This document shows, in pieces, positions 8,295 to 16,132 of a stretch of 64,000 bases of DNA. The position numbers and the translations under genes are program-made. Numbering within the stretch: position 1 is the stretch's first letter; each line of letters begins with the position of its first letter. Under the pieces are notes generated by a model that was given only the letters and a program-made list of their open reading frames with translations, was not told the origin of the DNA and did not search any database. Source of the DNA: Aliiroseovarius sp. F20344 (GTDB taxonomy: Bacteria > Pseudomonadota > Alphaproteobacteria > Rhodobacterales > Rhodobacteraceae); assembly GCF_023016155.1 (NCBI RefSeq), contig NZ_JALKBG010000006.1, positions 310,001 through 374,000 on the forward strand, given 5' to 3'.

Positions 8295-9137
8295 ATGAGA
8301 GAGATCACAATAGGGAAGGTCCGGTTTGGCAACCATTTGCCATTGGCCGTGATTTCCGGGCCGTGCCAGTTGGAGACCCGCGATCACGCGCTGTTCCTGG
8401 CTGAAAAGCTGAAGGCGGCTTGTGATGCGGCTGGGCTGGGTTTGGTGTTCAAGGCATCGTTTGACAAAGCCAATCGCACATCACATCGCGGCCAGCGTGG
8501 GCCGGGCATAGATGCCGGGCTGGACATACTTGCTGCTGTCAAAGCCGAAACCGGCGTGCCCATTCTGACTGACGTTCACTTGCCAGATCAGTGTGGGACC
8601 GTGGCCGAAGTTGCGGATGTGCTTCAGATTCCGGCGTTTCTGTGTCGGCAAACTGATTTATTGATCGCGGCTGCAAGAACCGGAAAGCCTGTGAATGTCA
8701 AAAAGGGACAGTTCATGGCGCCGTGGGATATGGCGCATGTCACCGAGAAGCTGGTCGAAGCAGGCAACTCTCAAATCATGCTGACGGAACGTGGAACAAG
8801 TTTTGGCTATAACAGTTTGGTCACCGACATGCGCGGGCTGCTACAAATGGCGGGTTTGGATTTCCCGGTGATCATGGATGCAACTCATGCTGTTCAGATG
8901 CCGGGGGGGCAGGGGGCTTCGTCCGGAGGGCAGCGTGAGTTCGCGCCTGTTCTTGCACGTGCGGCCGTAGCAGTTGGCGTGGCGGGGGTGTTCATCGAAA
9001 CGCATCAAGATCCCGATAGTGCTCCGTCAGACGGCCCAAACATGATTCCCATTGATCAGATGCCCGCTCTGTTGGATGAGCTCGCTGCATTTGACGCCTT
9101 GGCTAAGTCGAGACCGATGTCTGAACCTAGGTCGTGA
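8295..9137 (+). CDS. kdsA: 3-deoxy-8-phosphooctulonate synthase
   Basis: The 280-residue enzyme condenses arabinose 5-phosphate with phosphoenolpyruvate to make Kdo 8-phosphate, the precursor of Kdo for lipid A core and for the Kdo linker of some capsules. Marks are SGPCQLE (21-27), KASFDKANRTSHRG, TDVHLPDQC and KKGQFMAPWDM. Cys24 in GPC is the position that holds the metal-binding Cys of metal-dependent KdsA enzymes (Asn in E. coli), so this is probably the metal-dependent class; that is inference. It starts 1 bp after the KpsE-like gene, which ties it to polysaccharide export. Confidence 0.93.
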   Translation: MREITIGKVRFGNHLPLAVISGPCQLETRDHALFLAEKLKAACDAAGLGLVFKASFDKANRTSHRGQRGPGIDAGLDILAAVKAETGVPILTDVHLPDQCGTVAEVADVLQIPAFLCRQTDLLIAAARTGKPVNVKKGQFMAPWDMAHVTEKLVEAGNSQIMLTERGTSFGYNSLVTDMRGLLQMAGLDFPVIMDATHAVQMPGGQGASSGGQREFAPVLARAAVAVGVAGVFIETHQDPDSAPSDGPNMIPIDQMPALLDELAAFDALAKSRPMSEPRS

Positions 9138-9364
9138 CTCTGCCCATCTGAGTTTAAATCTTTCAACAAAACAAAGTTTCGCCCTTTCAAGAAAGTACTA
9201 CGGAAACAGGAGCTTTCAACTGCCCTATTGGGGTATGTTGATGCGGCTGCGAATCGAACACGCCTTGCGTGCTTCGCGCAATTTGGGGGGTGGATTTTCC
9301 GATGAAATCCGATAATTTTGGGGTTGCGTCCAGTTCGGCCTTTGACTAGATAAACGTCCACAGT

Positions 9365-9439
9365 TGGGATGTAGCCAAGTGGTAAGGCAACTGTTTTTGG
9401 TACAGTGTACCGTAGGTTCGAATCCTACCATCCCAGCCA
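9365..9439 (+). tRNA. tRNA-Gln (anticodon TTG)
   Basis: A full cloverleaf is visible. The acceptor stem is TGGGATG/CATCCCA, the anticodon stem ACTGT/ACAGT encloses loop TTTTGGT with anticodon TTG, the T-arm is GTAGG TTCGAAT CCTAC, and the gene ends in an encoded CCA. Upstream (9138-9364) and downstream (9440-9620) I see no gene. tRNA genes are frequent integration sites, and a recombinase-like gene follows 180 bp downstream. Confidence 0.97.
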
Positions 9440-9620
9440 ACCACTTTCCTGTTTTCAGACGCTGAGAGTTTACCGCGCGAATGTCGCGTGTTTTCGGGTG
9501 CTTGGCAGACTGGGGTTTCGGCAGAGACGCAATCCAGAGCAAGATCCGGGCCGATTTCACGCCGTAGTCTCTGTTTGCGATTCCGGCGGTACGAGTTTGC
9601 AGATTTCAGGGTGTTTTGTT

Positions 9621-10013
9621 TCAGAGCGATGCGAACTGCGCGTGCTGCTCTGACCAGACTGCAGAGAAGCGGGTTTTGATCAGGTAGTCCGTGGTGAGGC
9701 CATCGGGTTGTTCACCCACAGCAATGCTCTCAAGAGCATCTGGGGCAAGAAGGGCTAGGTTGGTCACATCCTGCACACGGCGCTTCGACACCCCTTCGGA
9801 ATCGGCGATCTCGGAGAAGGTTTTGCCCGCGATGACCATTGCTAGCCAGCTACGCCCCTTCATAATGTTCTGCACCAGCGTTCTGTCGATCTCTGCCGGT
9901 GGTTCTCCGAGATGCAGCTTCAGTTCCACACCGCGCCGGCGCATCTGGAATGGAGCTTCGATTGTCAATTCAGCCCGACCAGCCTGCGAATATCCATCCC
10001 CATCTTGGGCCAT
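9621..10013 (-). CDS. Protein like the C-terminal part of a large serine recombinase
   Basis: The 130 residues resemble the end of large serine recombinases: a phrase of the type DRTLVQNIMKGRSWLAMVIAG, a helix-turn-helix-like EIADSEGVSKRRVQDVTNLA, then LLAPDALESIAVGEQP, a pattern I recall from recombinases of alphaproteobacterial prophages. No resolvase catalytic domain with the active Ser precedes it; an in-frame stop lies a few codons upstream of the ATG. It may be a decayed recombinase remnant or a small stand-alone DNA-binding protein. No clear Shine-Dalgarno sequence is visible. It ends 180 bp from tRNA-Gln and diverges from a probable nuclease gene with 96 bp between starts. Confidence 0.55.
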   Translation of the reverse strand: MAQDGDGYSQAGRAELTIEAPFQMRRRGVELKLHLGEPPAEIDRTLVQNIMKGRSWLAMVIAGKTFSEIADSEGVSKRRVQDVTNLALLAPDALESIAVGEQPDGLTTDYLIKTRFSAVWSEQHAQFASL

Positions 10014-10109
10014 GGATGCAGACGTTAAATCTACAGACTATAAGTCTCTTTTGCTTGACTGTTTGCTCCCCGGAAGCGTGACTGATGCCCAAGTCAATGC
10101 GGAGCAATC

Positions 10110-10613
10110 ATGAAAGACACCATGCACAACGATGCTTCCAGCCTTCGGGAACAATATCTTGAATACGGCTTTCTCGGTGAACTCTGCCGGGAAATGTGGA
10201 TGCGTGGGATCGAAATGGACATCCTGCGCAGCCATACCGACCGCAGCGGCTACGACATCCTGCTCGAGGCAAACGGCGTCGAACGACATGTTCAGATGAA
10301 ATCCAGCTTTATCGGTGCCAAAACCGCAAGACAGAAGATTAACGTCCGGCTGGCAGACAAACCATCAGGCTGCGTGATCTGGGTACGCTTCGATCCGGGA
10401 TCCCTGAAGCTGACAGAATTCCTGTGGTTCGGTGCACCACCCGGTGAACCGCTACCGGATCTGGGAAACAAGATCGGCAAACACGAGAAAGGCGATCAAC
10501 ACGGGTACAAAGCACAGCGGGCGGCTATTCGTGTGATCAATAAGGGCAGATTTGTACATATCCCTAGCTTAGAAAAACTTGCGGATCGCCTGTTTGGACC
10601 GAACTTAACATAA
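10110..10613 (+). CDS. Probable PD-(D/E)XK-fold nuclease-like protein
   Basis: This 167-residue protein is not one I recognise by name. It shows a plausible PD-(D/E)XK core: Glu24 in a helix (FLGELCREMW), Asp49 in SGYDILLE, then Gln62-x-Lys64 in HVQMKSS, with hydrophobic strands around them (VIWVRFDP). Q-x-K in place of E-x-K occurs in this superfamily. Proteins of this shape (DUF4365-like and restriction-like) act on DNA in restriction, repair or mobile-element roles. GGAG precedes the ATG by 5 bases. Its partner may be the divergent recombinase-like gene. The function is inferred from the motif pattern only. Confidence 0.5.
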   Translation: MKDTMHNDASSLREQYLEYGFLGELCREMWMRGIEMDILRSHTDRSGYDILLEANGVERHVQMKSSFIGAKTARQKINVRLADKPSGCVIWVRFDPGSLKLTEFLWFGAPPGEPLPDLGNKIGKHEKGDQHGYKAQRAAIRVINKGRFVHIPSLEKLADRLFGPNLT

Positions 10614-11088
10614 TGGCGCTTACGCGTGTCATAGTACCAAACGCGCAATGCGGACCTTCGCGGCGCGCATCTCAAATGGCGGCAACGCGGGACTATGCCG
10701 ACCTTCGATTTTCTGACTTCGCTGACGCAGCATCCGTTCGCAGTTGCGGCACAAGTTCTGTTGCGATGCAGCGCAAGTCACCAATCCAGTCATTCACGGG
10801 CGTCGATCTGAAGAAAACCGAAACCGTACTTTCGCCGCAGCCCGGTTAGATAGGCAAGGCGCGGACACTCCGGACTTATGCCCGCGCAGCTTTCGCTGGC
10901 GCAGAATCCCCTTGCGGGCGCGGCGCGCTATATGTCGCGTCGCAGAAAATTTCCCGTTTCCGGTCATTCACCGCTGGAAAAATCAGCAAGACCCAAACCG
11001 CCATTTCGCCGCGAGCAGGATCGACCATCGAGGCGCGGGACTAAGCCGCAGTTCGCCCTGGTGCGGAATAGAAACTGTTAGCCTTTGT
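10614..11088. repeat. Intergenic block of diverged repeats
   Basis: No gene is seen. Two imperfect copies of a unit of about 110 bp occur in the same direction, one near 10790-10905 and one near 10963-11070. Both start with GTCATTCAC, share a core like CCATTTCGCCGC, and end in GC(G/T)GGCGCAGAAT-like sequence. A weaker third piece lies near 10678-10745. This looks like decayed non-coding repeat sequence typical of roseobacter intergenic DNA. Confidence 0.5.
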
Positions 11089-12432
11089 TCACGCGTCGCT
11101 CGCCGACCACGTTATGCGCGCGCTCAATCCTCCGATTGGTGAACGCTGGAGCGACAAAACACAGCCGTGGGCAAGTGCCATGTCGTTAACGATCGTCAAT
11201 CCTAAACCTGACCCCGGTTGCTGTGAATCTAATCTGCCGCCACGCTCCAATGCTGCAGATATGGCGGTGTCTGGAATACCGGGCCCGTCGTCATCCACTG
11301 ATAGAAACGCCTGCGGGCCATCCTGACCAGCACGAACCCATATGTGGCTCTCTGACCACTTCATCGCATTGTCAAGCAGGTTACCAAGAAGCTCGGTCAA
11401 ATCGAACTCGTCAAACGGAATGTACAAGCCCTCAGGCACATCGACATCCCATCGAATGTGTTCGGTCCCGGGCTGGCGGCTCAACGCACGATGCAGGCGG
11501 GTGGCAATTGGGTGGATAGAGCACTGCCGCAGCACTTGTTGGCTATCACGGCTCAACGCAAGTTCGCGCTCGACGGTGTGTTGAATGCTTGTGATTTCCG
11601 CCAACAAATCGTCGGCAAGAGCGTCGTTTCCGCTTCGTCGCACTTTACGCTCAACTCCGAGCATAATTGTCAGTGGTGTTTTTAAACCATGTGCCAGATT
11701 TCCGGCACGCGAGCGGGCGCGGTCAAGTGCATCGGCATTTGCATCCAGAAGCTGGTTTACCTCTTCTACAAGCGGCAACACTTCAGTCGGATAATTAGAC
11801 GACAGTCGCGTTCTAGGCGACTTGCTGACACGCCCAATTTCGGATCGGATTTTTTGCAGCGGGTTCAGTCCAAGCTTAACTTGAATCCAACTTGCGGCGA
11901 ACAGAAACAAACCCAATATGGCCAGCCAGATAACAGAGTTTGCTAAAAATCCGGACACAGAAACATCCAGATCCTCGCGATCTATGGCAATCGCCAAAAA
12001 GATCTCGCGCTGCATGTCTCCTTCTCCGATCGTTATCACCCAGCTCGCGACCGCAACCGTGCCTCCAGTCCCTGTGATGACGTCTTCGAATGAAATCACA
12101 CCCGCCATATGGGGGCGCTCTAATGCCAAAGGCGCTGCCCAGAACGAGGGCGACAGAACAGGGTCTTTGTCATCGACTTGAATTTGCCAATAGTAGCCAG
12201 ACAACGCCTGATTGAACCGAGGGTCAGAAATTGGGGTGACTTCAACTTCTCCGACTGCACTCACATCTATGTTGCCGGTCAGCAGCAACAGGTATGTCTC
12301 TAATTCATTGCGCGTTCGGTCTTCAAAATAAAGACGAAACAAGAAGTTGAATACGATCACTGTAGCCACCAGAGCTAGGGTAGTGGTAATGGCGGCTGCC
12401 AGTAACAGGCGCAGGCTTAAAGACATTCTCAT
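11089..12432 (-). CDS. Sensor histidine kinase of the five-gene Ser-Pro-Ala operon
   Basis: This 447-residue membrane kinase has a first helix at about 10-33, a periplasmic sensor domain (about 34-160), a second helix (about 162-182), a HAMP-like linker and an H-box NLAHGLKTPLTIM with His248. An N-box (LLGNLLDNAMKWS), G1 (VDDDGPGIP) and G2 (GSGLGLTIV) complete the ATP-binding domain. The overall type is PhoQ/QseC-like. Its start overlaps the response regulator stop by 4 bp, so the two form a cognate pair. Because the pair sits at the end of an operon with PepSY and kinase-PqqD genes, the sensor may read the state of those exported proteins; that is inference. Confidence 0.9.
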   Translation of the reverse strand: MRMSLSLRLLLAAAITTTLALVATVIVFNFLFRLYFEDRTRNELETYLLLLTGNIDVSAVGEVEVTPISDPRFNQALSGYYWQIQVDDKDPVLSPSFWAAPLALERPHMAGVISFEDVITGTGGTVAVASWVITIGEGDMQREIFLAIAIDREDLDVSVSGFLANSVIWLAILGLFLFAASWIQVKLGLNPLQKIRSEIGRVSKSPRTRLSSNYPTEVLPLVEEVNQLLDANADALDRARSRAGNLAHGLKTPLTIMLGVERKVRRSGNDALADDLLAEITSIQHTVERELALSRDSQQVLRQCSIHPIATRLHRALSRQPGTEHIRWDVDVPEGLYIPFDEFDLTELLGNLLDNAMKWSESHIWVRAGQDGPQAFLSVDDDGPGIPDTAISAALERGGRLDSQQPGSGLGLTIVNDMALAHGCVLSLQRSPIGGLSARITWSASDA

Positions 12433-13094
12433 GATGTTTCTTCGGCAATCAAGTACCCAAACCCGCGTCGTGTTTCGATCACATCCCCCCCGATTTTTCG
12501 GCGCAAACGACCCACAAGAACTTCGACGGCATTGCTGTCCGGTTCTTGATCCCGAAAATAGATGTTCTCGGCGAGCTCCTCTTGAGCAATCACCTTACCA
12601 CGATTGTGCATTAGGTAGTTGAGAAGCCGATATTCCAAGGGTGTAACCTTCAACGGGCGCCCATCAAGAGACACGCGCATCTGCCTGAGATCAATGCGTA
12701 GTGGTCCGGCTTCAAGGGTCGTCGATTTTTGACCGCTTGAACGCCTAAGTAATGCGCGAAGCCGCGCGACGAGTTCTTCCATCTGGAAGGGTTTGCCCAG
12801 ATAGTCGTCTGCACCTGCGTCGATGCCCTCGACCCGCTCGTTCCAGTTTGCCCGTGCCGTCAGCAGGATAACGGGTATATCCAGCCCTTCATCACGCCAG
12901 TCGCGTAGAACCGAAAGTCCATCTCTTTTGGGCAGGCCGATATCAAGGATTGCCGCCGCATAGCTTTCGGTGCTGCCAAGAAACCAGCCTTCTTCACCGT
13001 CTCGGGCAATCTCAGGTACCAGGCCCTCGCCTTTCAAAACTTCGGCGATCAAATCCGCGATCTTTTGTTCATCTTCGACGATCAGAATACGCAT
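12429..13094 (-). CDS. OmpR/PhoB family response regulator
   Basis: The 221 residues comprise a receiver domain (acidic pocket VEDE, phospho-acceptor Asp51 in AILDIGLPK, Lys in LGKPF) and a C-terminal winged-helix DNA-binding domain (about 125-218, with VTPLEYRLLNYLM and VEVLVGRLRRKIG). It lies directly after the PepSY gene (stop and start adjacent) and overlaps the histidine kinase gene by 4 bp, so it is transcribed with both. It presumably controls this operon or envelope genes; no target site is identified. Confidence 0.92.
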   Translation of the reverse strand: MRILIVEDEQKIADLIAEVLKGEGLVPEIARDGEEGWFLGSTESYAAAILDIGLPKRDGLSVLRDWRDEGLDIPVILLTARANWNERVEGIDAGADDYLGKPFQMEELVARLRALLRRSSGQKSTTLEAGPLRIDLRQMRVSLDGRPLKVTPLEYRLLNYLMHNRGKVIAQEELAENIYFRDQEPDSNAVEVLVGRLRRKIGGDVIETRRGFGYLIAEETS

Positions 13095-13664
13095 TTAGCA
13101 CTTCCGCATGCTAGTGACCCGACCAGACTTGGCATCAACGGTAACCGAAATCACAGCCCCAGACGCTCCAACAATCAAGACATCAAAGGACGGGCCCGAT
13201 CCGCCTTCTGAATACCCGACGTGCAAAAGTTTGCCAGGGTGTTTGGCGCGAACGTTGCTCAGAACTTCGTTCAACGGACGCGCTTCGCCACGCGAGATTG
13301 CGCGTTGCGCGCGCTTGTAATCTCGCCGTGATATCTGGGCATCTCCTGAAATCGCAGAGCGATTGCATTTTCCGGGTCCGCTGGGACCGCTTGGCTCCGA
13401 TCCTCCGCGATTTGTTGGCCCACTTGGCGCAGACGGGGTGCTGGACTTGCTGACCGGGCTAGGGCCTGATGCGGGGCTCGGGCGGGACGCCGGTGATGCC
13501 GGGCTTGGGGGTGTTGCTCGGCTTGCCGGGGACGCTGGTGAGGAACTCGACGCGGCTCTGGCCATGCTCAGTCCCGTCAAACTTGGGGCCATATAGACCC
13601 CGGCGGCGCCTAGACCCAAACGTGTCAGTGCCTCGCGGCGCGTTATGCGTTTGCTACGTGTCAT
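13095..13664 (-). CDS. Exported Ser-Pro-Ala-rich protein with C-terminal PepSY domain
   Basis: The protein is 189 residues when started at the ATG giving MTRSKRITRREALTRLG; this start overlaps the kinase stop as ATGA, and the longer frame adds unrelated sequence. Residues 1-37 look like a twin-arginine signal (TRREALT, then GLGAAGVYMAPSLTGLSMARA cut after ARA). Residues 38-98 are low-complexity Ser/Pro/Ala/Gly with SPAS units. Residues about 112-189 form a PepSY-like domain (RAQRAISRGEARPLNEVL to VTVDAKSGRVTSMRKC). Cys100 and the terminal Cys189 may form a disulfide. PepSY domains are often found next to two-component genes, as here. The signal and repeat resemble those of the first gene of the operon. 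Confidence 0.7.
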   Translation of the reverse strand: MTRSKRITRREALTRLGLGAAGVYMAPSLTGLSMARAASSSSPASPASRATPPSPASPASRPSPASGPSPVSKSSTPSAPSGPTNRGGSEPSGPSGPGKCNRSAISGDAQISRRDYKRAQRAISRGEARPLNEVLSNVRAKHPGKLLHVGYSEGGSGPSFDVLIVGASGAVISVTVDAKSGRVTSMRKC

Positions 13665-14902
13665 TGCGCGGCAACCTTGAATGCCGACGGTACGATCAGA
13701 CGCGCTTCGGCCAGACCGCGCATCAGTTGCTCGCAATCCCCGGCGATCTGGTCAGGGCCCACATCGGGAAAGGCTGACGCCAGTATGGAAACAACTTCTT
13801 TCAGATCGGTGGGCTCTTCCAACAGCCGCCATATCGCAGCGGATATGGGGTTTAGCCGGAAGATGGCCATGCCCGTGCCATCTGCCAGGAAACTGTCATC
13901 GCCTGCTTGCGTCTCGGTCACACCCTGCGCCTGTACATATTGCTGGGCCGATGCGAATTCAGGAGCAGATAGATCCAGCAACTCCAACGGCGCTTTGCGA
14001 TCATCCTGCGCGAGCTCCGAAAGCCGGGTCGCCGGAAGCGCTTTCAAGTCGGGATGAGTCAGCAGGTACTCCGCTGCGGCCTCTCCGTTGTGATAAGTCA
14101 GTCGGAAGATCGGAAGGTGTCGGGTAATCACGTCGATCGACTTTAGGATCGCACCGGAATGTCGGGTGCGGGCAAAGTTTTGCGTGATGATACTTTCCAA
14201 CGCATCCGCGCGCGCCATGGGTGCGAGTGTCGGTTCGACCAGATCATCCTGTCGATCAAGCACCACCATCGCGCCCAGCGGCAGCGTTTCACCGTGTGGC
14301 GCAATCGGAGTGTCCAGTAGGTACTTGTACTGCCGGTTTGACGGGCCACGGTCCTGATCAGCCCAAGTGTGAAAAGCGTCGCTGAAATCTTGCGGCAGAG
14401 GCAAACGAATACGCGGCGAGGCACCATTTGCGATGCCAAGGGAGGTCTGATTGACCGCGTCGATGCTGACCGGCAGGAAGTCGTCCGTGTAAAGTTGTCG
14501 ACCCAGGCGCGCCAGAGCAATGGAAAGCGTGCTTTTGCCCGCACGCCGCGCATTTGGAAAGACCACCAGACGTCCGTCAAAGTTCACCGCCGCCGCGTGG
14601 AGGCAAAGCAATTCAGGGTCCGAGCGCAAACGCTCCCAAGCCATTTCCGCCACCAGATCACAGACGGTGTTAACCGAATCCCAAATCCGCGGGGCGTCCG
14701 GCGCATCTTCGGTCACCAAGGACCAGCGCCCAGCTTCGGCTTGGCGGATTGTCAAAAAAGATGGATCATCGGGTGGCGTCGAGGAAACTTGATGCGGCCA
14801 AGCGGACAAAACGTCGGATACCATCGACTCCAAGGGCGCCGCGTCTTCAAGTGCGGCGGTTTTATTCAACCCTTCAAATTTCAAGTATCGCGTATTTGCC
14901 AC
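13661..14902 (-). CDS. HprK-like kinase fused to a PqqD-type domain
   Basis: This 413-residue protein starts at GTG 14902, with AGGA 8 bases upstream. An HPr kinase/PEP-carboxykinase-like nucleotide fold is indicated by LLCLHAAAVNFDGRLVVFP (98-116), a P-loop ARRAGKST (118-125) and LYTDDFLPV (137-145) with the Asp140-Asp141 pair. The C-terminal part (about 338-403), with LNPISAAIWRLLEEPTDL and QLMRGLAEARLI, reads as a PqqD-like domain, the recognition element that binds leader peptides in RiPP pathways. HprK-related kinases act in some lasso-peptide and other RiPP clusters. Here both flanking genes encode Ser-rich exported proteins, which are the obvious candidate substrates. No radical SAM, cyclase or asparagine-synthetase partner is present. 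Confidence 0.75.
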   Translation of the reverse strand: MANTRYLKFEGLNKTAALEDAAPLESMVSDVLSAWPHQVSSTPPDDPSFLTIRQAEAGRWSLVTEDAPDAPRIWDSVNTVCDLVAEMAWERLRSDPELLCLHAAAVNFDGRLVVFPNARRAGKSTLSIALARLGRQLYTDDFLPVSIDAVNQTSLGIANGASPRIRLPLPQDFSDAFHTWADQDRGPSNRQYKYLLDTPIAPHGETLPLGAMVVLDRQDDLVEPTLAPMARADALESIITQNFARTRHSGAILKSIDVITRHLPIFRLTYHNGEAAAEYLLTHPDLKALPATRLSELAQDDRKAPLELLDLSAPEFASAQQYVQAQGVTETQAGDDSFLADGTGMAIFRLNPISAAIWRLLEEPTDLKEVVSILASAFPDVGPDQIAGDCEQLMRGLAEARLIVPSAFKVAAQ

Positions 14903-14934
14903 GTTTTAATCCTGAGCGAGTGCGGCTCATGTTA

Positions 14935-15012
14935 CCTCGTTTTCATCGTGCCTGAAAACAGTCCGGCCTGCCAGCAATTCAGATGCAGGCAGACCGATGA
15001 TTTGGAACGAGG
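14935..15012 (-). promoter_or_regulatory. Long hairpin between the first two genes of the Ser-Pro-Ala operon
   Basis: Three nested arm pairs are present: CCTCGTT (14935-14941) with AACGAGG (15006-15012), TCATCG (14943-14948) with CGATGA (14995-15000), and GCCTGC (14966-14971) with GCAGGC (14985-14990). It begins 10 bases after the stop of the small repeat protein in the mRNA and has no T-run, so it may stabilise or partly attenuate the transcript. Confidence 0.55.
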
Positions 15013-15022
15013 TATTTCCGGC

Positions 15023-15415
15023 TTAGCTTCTGCTACAAACCGACACACCATCACTGCGTTTCACAACTCTGCCGCCGGAGTCTCTGCATTCCTTTGACGT
15101 CATTGACTTTCGGGGGCTGCTAGGTCCGCTGGACGAAGACGGCGACGACGCTGAGCTTGGCGAAGACGAGCTTGACGAACCCGACGAACCGCTGGGGCTC
15201 GAAGCTGGGCTGGCAGGCGATGCCGGGCTGGCGGGCGAAGCCGGGCTGGATTTCGAGGCAGGGCTGGATTTTGAAGCTGGGCTGGAACCCGAGCTCGAGG
15301 CATGTGCAGCGGAAAGCGTGGTCAATGTGGGTGCAACATATGCTGCAACTGCCAGACCGCTGATTGCGGTGATTGCTTTGCGGCGGGAAAGCACTTTGTC
15401 GTTTTGTTCGGTCAT
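15023..15415 (-). CDS. Small Tat-signal protein with SPAS repeats, possible modified substrate
   Basis: The gene encodes 130 residues, with AAGGA 8 bases before the ATG. Residues 1-39 form a twin-arginine-like signal (LSRRKAIT, hydrophobic AISGLAVAAYVAPTL, cleavage after AHA). Residues 40-101 are almost wholly Ser, Pro, Ala, Gly and Lys, with tandem SPAS units (about 45-72) and Ser runs. The tail (102-130) has Cys110 and Cys127, probably a disulfide. It is the first gene of the operon before the HprK-PqqD gene. Its small size, leader-like N-terminus and Ser-rich core make it the prime candidate substrate for that kinase. A role as a cell-wall spacer or surface protein is an alternative. No known family was recognised. 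Confidence 0.68.
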   Translation of the reverse strand: MTEQNDKVLSRRKAITAISGLAVAAYVAPTLTTLSAAHASSSGSSPASKSSPASKSSPASPASPASPASPASSPSGSSGSSSSSSPSSASSPSSSSGPSSPRKSMTSKECRDSGGRVVKRSDGVSVCSRS

Positions 15416-16132
15416 TTGAACTATCCTTCATTCTCGGTTCTGGCGCATTGGTTCCACGCCTCTCACCTTTTTTAGCAACTTCGCGCCTTCAATTTGCTGA
15501 ACCGGGTTGTCAGCAACTTGTCATGTTCAAAAGACGAGTATGACTGGCATAACCCTACTAGCATGCATCTGTTGCATACATTTGGACCATGGGTGACACT
15601 CTCAATTGCTCGTCACTATCTTCTGCAATGTGAGAAACCAGTATATCGCTCAACCTGATCGAATTGCTGCATCGCAAAATTGCATGGGTTACTCGATGAA
15701 AAAGTCAGGCTGTTCAATTGATTGCTCCTTTGGCGTTTGCGGTAGCATCAGAGTCATTTGGCCCCGTTATTGTCGGTGGCATTGGCTGCGGTTCAGCCAA
15801 AGATGTGCCGCAAGTACAAACATATTTTGCGTCAGCAATCGGCGTAGTTGTGCAAGTTCGGATTGTCCGCGATGTGTGAGTTGCCCCGACAAACCTCGCT
15901 GCGCGATGTTCAAATGACCGAGTTTGGAGTCGCCCTGCAGCTCGCGAGATTGAGCACTTGCAGAAATTTCCGCGTTGCGAGCGCATGCAGCAAAAATGAA
16001 GACTTTCGCTGTGGGCTCGAACTGGTCATTGGGATCAAGAGGTCCGATACTGCTGTGCTGCCCGCCTTTCCCGCCGTTGGCAGCATGCGAAATGAGGTGT
16101 GGCGACCGAACGCACAATATGCGTGAGACCGA
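15416..16132. other. Intergenic region with operon promoter side and a dispersed repeat
   Basis: No convincing gene is present; short open frames here lack family likeness and good start sites. The right part (about 15900-16110) holds a dispersed intergenic repeat also found near 21.9 kb and 43.8 kb. The left part must carry the promoter of the minus-strand Ser-Pro-Ala operon, but I could not single out -35/-10 boxes. Confidence 0.5.
15967..16018 (+). repeat. Dispersed intergenic repeat, copy 1
   Basis: This 52-bp stretch matches 21851-21903 closely, sharing TTTCCG, GCGAGCGCA, GCAGC, AAATGAAGACTT, CGC and TGGGCTC in order. A shorter copy lies at 43781-43803. Confidence 0.7.

Noticed and set aside
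9440-10613. Duplicate 3' end of tRNA-Gln as an attachment site
   Set aside because: I looked for the T-arm/acceptor sequence downstream and saw no second copy in the window.
15023-15415. Reading the SPAS repeat DNA as a CRISPR array or tandem non-coding repeat
   Set aside because: The units are short, in frame, without spacers, and inside a gene with a start site, signal sequence and Cys-containing tail. No CRISPR array is seen anywhere in the window.
11089-15415. Lasso peptide or PQQ biosynthesis cluster
   Set aside because: There is no asparagine-synthetase-like cyclase, no leader peptidase, no radical SAM gene and no PqqA-like peptide. Only the kinase and PqqD parts are shared with such clusters.
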